Shown here piece by piece: positions 53,735-56,485 of a DNA stretch of 56,485 nt. This stretch comes from Saprospiraceae bacterium (lineage in GTDB: Bacteria > Bacteroidota > Bacteroidia > Chitinophagales > Saprospiraceae): assembly GCA_027080725.1 (NCBI GenBank), contig JALWRC010000067.1:1-56485 (forward strand), written 5' to 3'. The translations under genes were made by a program, and so were the position numbers. A model generated the notes under the pieces. It was not told the DNA's origin. It saw only the letters and a list, made by a program, of their open reading frames with translations, and did not search any database. The number at the start of each line of letters is the position of its first letter. The first letter of the stretch is position 1.

Positions 53735-54024
53735 TTATCGGTTATTAATTTGTAATATGCATATTTCTTCTTAAACGGTTGCGCTTCCTGTAATTATTTT
53801 TTCGTTGCACTAATTCCTTACAGAAAAATAGCCACACCACTTAAGGCCAAATATAGCTAAATATTTCTTGGGACGGGACAATAGCAATTGTCGTCTGTAT
53901 TACAAAGCAAGTATTACAAAAATGCACTAATTCAATTCTCCCCTTACAAAGTTAAAAGCCACCATTGCACGAATGCTTTAGTTGGATGGCCACGAATGAA
54001 CGAAGACACTCGGGCTTATGTTTG

Positions 54025-54226
54025 ATGGGGCTAAAGCCAATTTCTCTTCATTCCTTTTTCCGTCAGTTGAAACTGACGGCAATGGTTTGTATTATAAAAT
54101 GCTCTATTTATCCGTGTTTTTTTTGAGAATGCAGCATGGGCGATATTCCCATTATGTTCGCTTCAGCCCATTGCCGTTCGCTTCAGCGAACGGTCTGAGA
54201 ATTAGTAGAAATCGGCTTTAGCCACA
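54025..54226. repeat. Head-to-head pair of REP-like elements
   Basis: Left copy at about 54025-54083 and right copy, reversed, at about 54168-54226. Each has GGCTAAAGCC at the outer end (54029-54038; complement at 54214-54223), a variable spacer of about 22-25 bases, a hairpin, and GGCAATGG at the inner end. The hairpin stems differ in sequence (CCGTCAGTT at 54060; CCGTTCGCT at 54174) but each is perfectly self-complementary. This is the layout of REP pairs moved by REP-associated (Y1) transposases; no transposase gene is in the window. Confidence 0.8.
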
Positions 54227-54242
54227 TAAATACGCATGTCTG

Positions 54243-54290
54243 GATTCTTTTCCTTTTGCTGCGATTGAATTTTGAGTTTACTCTGAAATG
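54243..54290. repeat. Dispersed repeat module C, copy 2
   Basis: Matches 19383-19430 at about 44 of 48 positions without gaps, in the same orientation. Confidence 0.8.
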
Positions 54291-54532
54291 TACACTTTGC
54301 GATGCACCCATTACAAACTGCGCTAACCTAAGACAAACGGCTCGGAAGAACCCCGACTCCAAAGCTGACGAAGAAAGACTTGGAAGCGGAGAAGAATACA
54401 CACGGGAACGATTGGCACAAACATAGAAACTGTGCAGTAAGTTATACACACAAATCAACCTTCGTCCAACTTTTCGTTGTAATTTAACGTCTATATGTAA
54501 TATAAACCACCTTATCACCATATCAGAATACT

Positions 54533-55051
54533 ATGAAAAATTTATTCATCACTGTAACAATATTATTGGCTTTAACCGCCGTTTTCTTGTCTTGCGAGAA
54601 AAAACAACTACCCGCAATTGTAATTGAGGCCGGGATTAACATAATCCCCGTTGACCCCAACGGCAATAATCTGTTAATGGATGCTGCCGGTCCTTATTCA
54701 TCCTTCGACAGCATGTGGCTTTATTACGTGGTCAATGGCACTCCGAGAAAGGTGTTCAACCGGAATTTAGATGCCTCCAAGGGAATGCGTCTATTGGACG
54801 ATGATTTGGGAAGGAGGTTGAATGTATTTCCCTATTTGCCGGATTCCGCTTTCGGCGAGGAGGGGGAGCACTTTACCACCTCTTACCTGCAGTGGAACAG
54901 CCACGATATGGACACCATTTATGCTCGCTTTGTTTACAAAGATTCGGATAGGGGGTCTTCTATGGTTTTAACCGATGTCTGGTACAATGGGGTGAAGAAA
55001 TATCCCGATGCAGTGAACGCGCAGAATCAGTCATTTACCGTAGTCAAGTAG
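54533..55051 (+). CDS. Lipoprotein of unknown function
   Basis: 172 residues. A lipoprotein signal (FITVTILLALTAVFLSC, Cys at 21) is followed by a short Lys-rich tether and a beta-rich body with many Asp, Tyr and Trp residues (SSFDSMWLYYVVNGTPRKVFNR, YLQWNSHDMDTIYARFVYKD). I do not recognise a family. It lies alone on the plus strand in a repeat-rich area. A decayed copy of codons about 48-69 is found at 56296-56360, so the gene or a paralogue was once duplicated nearby. Confidence 0.75.
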   Translation: MKNLFITVTILLALTAVFLSCEKKQLPAIVIEAGINIIPVDPNGNNLLMDAAGPYSSFDSMWLYYVVNGTPRKVFNRNLDASKGMRLLDDDLGRRLNVFPYLPDSAFGEEGEHFTTSYLQWNSHDMDTIYARFVYKDSDRGSSMVLTDVWYNGVKKYPDAVNAQNQSFTVVK

Positions 55052-55125
55052 TGCCGCCTCCCCCCCCCATCGACAGGATATTTCGTGTTGTCCGGTCTAT
55101 CTGAAGGCGGTAAATATAGCACTAT

Positions 55126-55176
55126 AGGAACATAGTTCATACGGTAATAAGCGCAGCTATTTTCTCTGAATAAAGG
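55126..55176. repeat. Dispersed repeat module B, copy 2
   Basis: Shares GGAACAnAGTTCAT, CGCAGCTATTTT and TCTGAATA with 18855-18907, in the same orientation. A two-hairpin repeat also lies near both copies. Confidence 0.7.
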
Positions 55177-55193
55177 CTTAAACAAAAGTAAAC

Positions 55194-55257
55194 AAAACCC
55201 ACGGTTTTAACCGTGGGTTTTGGGCTTCAAGTCAACTTTTGCAATGGTTTTACCATT
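55194..55257. repeat. Two-hairpin dispersed repeat, copy 4
   Basis: A perfect 28-base palindrome at 55194-55221 has a CCCACGGTTTTAACCGTGGG core. After 25 bases from the core comes AATGGT…ACCATT at 55243-55257. Confidence 0.85.
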
Positions 55258-55307
55258 TTACTATGTGGGTAATCGAAAGAGAAATATTCAGTATTCATCA
55301 CTTGCTC

Positions 55308-55685
55308 TCACCTGTTAACTAATTCATAGTCTTGTATTAGTGTTTGAGCTGAAATCCCTAATTCTTCGTTAAGTTTACGAATCATGTTCAAGCTTAATTT
55401 CCTTTTACCTCTTAATATCTCACTAGCTCTGCTACGTGACCCAAGAAGTTTACTCAGCTCACTTTTGTTCATGCCCAATTGTTCAAGTCTAAATAGTATT
55501 GCTTCGATTGGATTTGGAGCTTCGATTGGATATTTTTCTTTTTCATATGCTTCAATTAAAATACTAATAACTTCAAGTTCATCGGATTCCTTTGAATCAG
55601 GCTTCAAGTCTTTTTGAAGTAACGAATACGCTCGAGCTAGATAATCTTTGTGTTCCTTATGATTCTTAATCGGTTTTATTAACAT
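55308..55685 (-). CDS. higA: HigA-type antitoxin, XRE-family regulator
   Basis: 125 residues. An N-terminal helical region that usually neutralises the toxin (KEHKDYLARAYSLLQKD … LEVISILIEAYEKEKYP) precedes a helix-turn-helix XRE domain (about 62-118: LFRLEQLGMNKSELSKLLGSRSRASEILRGKRKLSLNMIRKL). This is the layout of HigA proteins of the phylum, whose genes follow the toxin gene. It overlaps higB by 20 bases in another frame and is co-translated with it. HigA dimers bind the shared promoter and repress it; a candidate site overlaps the -7 box at 55988-56013. Confidence 0.88.
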   Translation of the reverse strand: MLIKPIKNHKEHKDYLARAYSLLQKDLKPDSKESDELEVISILIEAYEKEKYPIEAPNPIEAILFRLEQLGMNKSELSKLLGSRSRASEILRGKRKLSLNMIRKLNEELGISAQTLIQDYELVNR

Positions 55686-55980
55686 AACTTATAATTTTCG
55701 CATCAATTAAATCGTACTCCGAATGAGTGCCAAACCAAACCACAAATACAATTTTTAATCGAAATTCTATATCCACTATTAATCTGAATCTATTTCCATT
55801 TATATTGAATACCACTCTCTTTCCGGTAAGGATTGAAGCATTTCTATACATTAGTTTCAGTTCCTGAGGTGAATTCCAGGTTACCTGTTCAACCTCCTGA
55901 AGCCAAGACTTCAAGGATTGTTCAGTTGCAGGGTACTTTTCCCAGTATTTTCGAATAGTATTTGTTGCTATTACTCGCAT
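55666..55980 (-). CDS. higB: HigB-type mRNA interferase toxin
   Basis: 104 residues, a full-length RelE-superfamily toxin of the HigB family. It starts with the usual MRVIATNTIRKYWEKYP and carries the conserved KLMYRNASILTGKRVVFNINGNRFRLIVDIEF core, ending VVWFGTHSEYDLIDAKII. Such toxins cut mRNA on the ribosome and are held inactive by HigA. The catalytic Arg/His/Lys positions of the family (R in NRFRL, H in GTHSEYD) are present, so it looks active. First gene of the pair. A perfect -7 box TATCTTTG (55988-55995, minus) sits just upstream of the ATG, again implying a very short leader. Confidence 0.9.
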   Translation of the reverse strand: MRVIATNTIRKYWEKYPATEQSLKSWLQEVEQVTWNSPQELKLMYRNASILTGKRVVFNINGNRFRLIVDIEFRLKIVFVVWFGTHSEYDLIDAKIISYVNKTD

Positions 55981-55987
55981 AACAATA

Positions 55988-56013
55988 CAAAGATAACAAT
56001 TGTTCCCAATTTG
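55988..56013 (-). promoter_or_regulatory. higBA promoter -7 box and possible operator
   Basis: TATCTTTG (55988-55995, minus strand) is an exact -7 box, 8 bases from the higB ATG. CAATTG (55997-56002) and the similar CAATTTG (56007-56013) follow and may be where HigA binds. No TTTG is at the -33 position. Confidence 0.5.
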
Positions 56014-56295
56014 GTTGCGCTTTGTGTTTTGTTTTCCTTATGAATAAGAATGGCATTCTTCGCTTCCCCCTTTAAGTGGCATTTCCAGTGAAGTGGGGCA
56101 CTATGTTTTTGTCGTTAATAAGCGTACAGCATGCGTTTACCTCTCCTCACAACCCAAAGAAACGGAGCTAAAGCCATGTTTTTGGCCTTTTCAATCCGTA
56201 TCCCAAAGAGATTCATTTCCCCTACCAAGACCCAAATCTCTCACAATGTGGTAAAAATATGAGGTGGGTTATTGCATAATCCAACTTCAAAAATC

Positions 56296-56360
56296 TAAAG
56301 GATGCTGCCGGTCCTTATTCATCCTTTGACAGTATGTGATTTTATTACGTGGTCAAGGTG
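56296..56360 (+). pseudogene. Decayed duplicate of part of the lipoprotein gene at 54533
   Basis: About 60 bases match 54675-54740 with only a handful of changes. The frame reads KDAAGPYSSFDSM-stop-FYYVVK, against MDAAGPYSSFDSMWLYYVVN in the intact gene. Two differences are silent (TTC to TTT, AGC to AGT) and one turns Trp into a stop. Similarity ends abruptly on both sides. Confidence 0.8.
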
Positions 56361-56402
56361 GTAGTATCCCCTTTTGTGTGTATAGCTAAGCTTTCTTAAA
56401 CA

Positions 56403-56430
56403 CAAAGATAGTGAATATCTACTATCTTTG
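56403..56430. promoter_or_regulatory. Inverted repeat with a -7 box on each strand
   Basis: CAAAGATAGT and ACTATCTTTG form a perfect 10-bp inverted repeat around GAATATCT. TATCTTTG is read rightward at 56423-56430 and leftward at 56403-56410. It may be a promoter for a gene starting beyond the right edge. Confidence 0.45.
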
Positions 56431-56485
56431 AAGGCGTGCAAGAACGGAATGGAGGCGGAGGCGTAGCCGGAGCCGGAATGGAGTT

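Larger units (their letters stand above)
53735..54532. other. 800-base repeat-rich region upstream of the cytochrome operon
   Basis: The left end should hold the operon promoter, but no exact consensus was found. Further right come several TATTACAAA-type motifs (about 53895, 53912, 54085, 54300), the inverted REP pair (54025-54226), module C (54243-54290) and a block weakly like 35706-35900. No gene is supported. Confidence 0.6.
55052..55307. other. Spacer with repeat module B and a two-hairpin repeat
   Basis: Contains module B copy 2 (55126-55176) and two-hairpin copy 4 (55194-55257). The latter may terminate both converging genes, since its palindrome ends in T runs on each strand. Confidence 0.6.
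55981..56485. other. Right-hand end: higBA promoter, gene fragment and a divergent palindrome
   Basis: Besides the higBA promoter (55988-56013) and the pseudogene fragment (56296-56360) it holds a 28-base inverted repeat (56403-56430). The final 35 bases are purine-rich (GGAATGGAGGCGGAGGCG…) and run off the window. Confidence 0.5.

Noticed and set aside
54183-54521. 112-codon minus-strand frame near the REP pair
   Set aside because: It is made largely of repeat module C and REP sequence; similar readings arise at 19.3 kb from the same module.

Overview
The window reads as chromosomal DNA of an aerobic or facultative Bacteroidota, most likely a Saprospiria-type organism (inference). The evidence is three proteins with type IX secretion (T9SS) C-terminal sorting domains, SusC/TonB-like outer-membrane barrels, LytS/LytTR two-component pairs, hardly any Shine-Dalgarno sites, and promoters of the Bacteroidota form TTG/TTTG-N19-TAnnTTTG. 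No rRNA, tRNA, CRISPR array, intact transposase or phage gene was seen.

Layout. 1-953: 3' part of a T9SS-secreted protein gene. 1691-5732: sucA-sucB of the 2-oxoglutarate dehydrogenase complex. 6095-12239 (+): a bile-acid/sodium symporter family protein, an outer-membrane barrel receptor, a small membrane protein, and a DUF1801 - histidine kinase - LytTR regulator group. 12564-18356 (-): a GEVED-domain T9SS protein and a 1383-residue repeat protein with an S74 chaperone tail. 19529-23377 (-): LytTR regulator plus a two-component-propeller sensor kinase. 23626-26613 (-): an OprC/NosA-like copper receptor with a Cys-containing small protein. 27101-31577 (-): pyruvate:ferredoxin oxidoreductase and a secreted DUF302-like protein. 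32033-35520 (-): RecQ, a PhnA-domain protein, a cupin and a small secreted protein. 36214-39684 (-): a secreted double animal-type haem peroxidase. 40046-40442: a broken gene.

The highlight is 41162-53734 (-): seven co-oriented, mostly overlapping genes. In transcription order they encode a b-type cytochrome-like inner-membrane protein, a membrane-anchored two-[4Fe-4S]/FAD oxidoreductase, and cytochromes with 23, 13 and 64 CXXCH motifs (100 in all). An outer-membrane beta-barrel and a NrfJ-like OB-fold lipoprotein follow. No CXXCK or other catalytic haem motif was seen, so the set looks like an electron conduit from the cytoplasm through the periplasm towards or across the outer membrane. The 64-haem protein is built from a 7-haem head, four 9-haem modules of about 223 residues, and an amplified 75-residue 3-haem unit.

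53735-56485 is rich in repeats and holds a lipoprotein gene, a HigBA-type toxin-antitoxin pair and a decayed duplicate of part of that lipoprotein gene. Intergenic DNA across the window carries several dispersed repeat families, including a two-hairpin element (four copies), a head-to-head REP pair with compensated stems, and a strongly over-represented 11-mer, GTATGAAATSG (12 copies by eye, both strands, coding and intergenic). All counts were made by eye without software.
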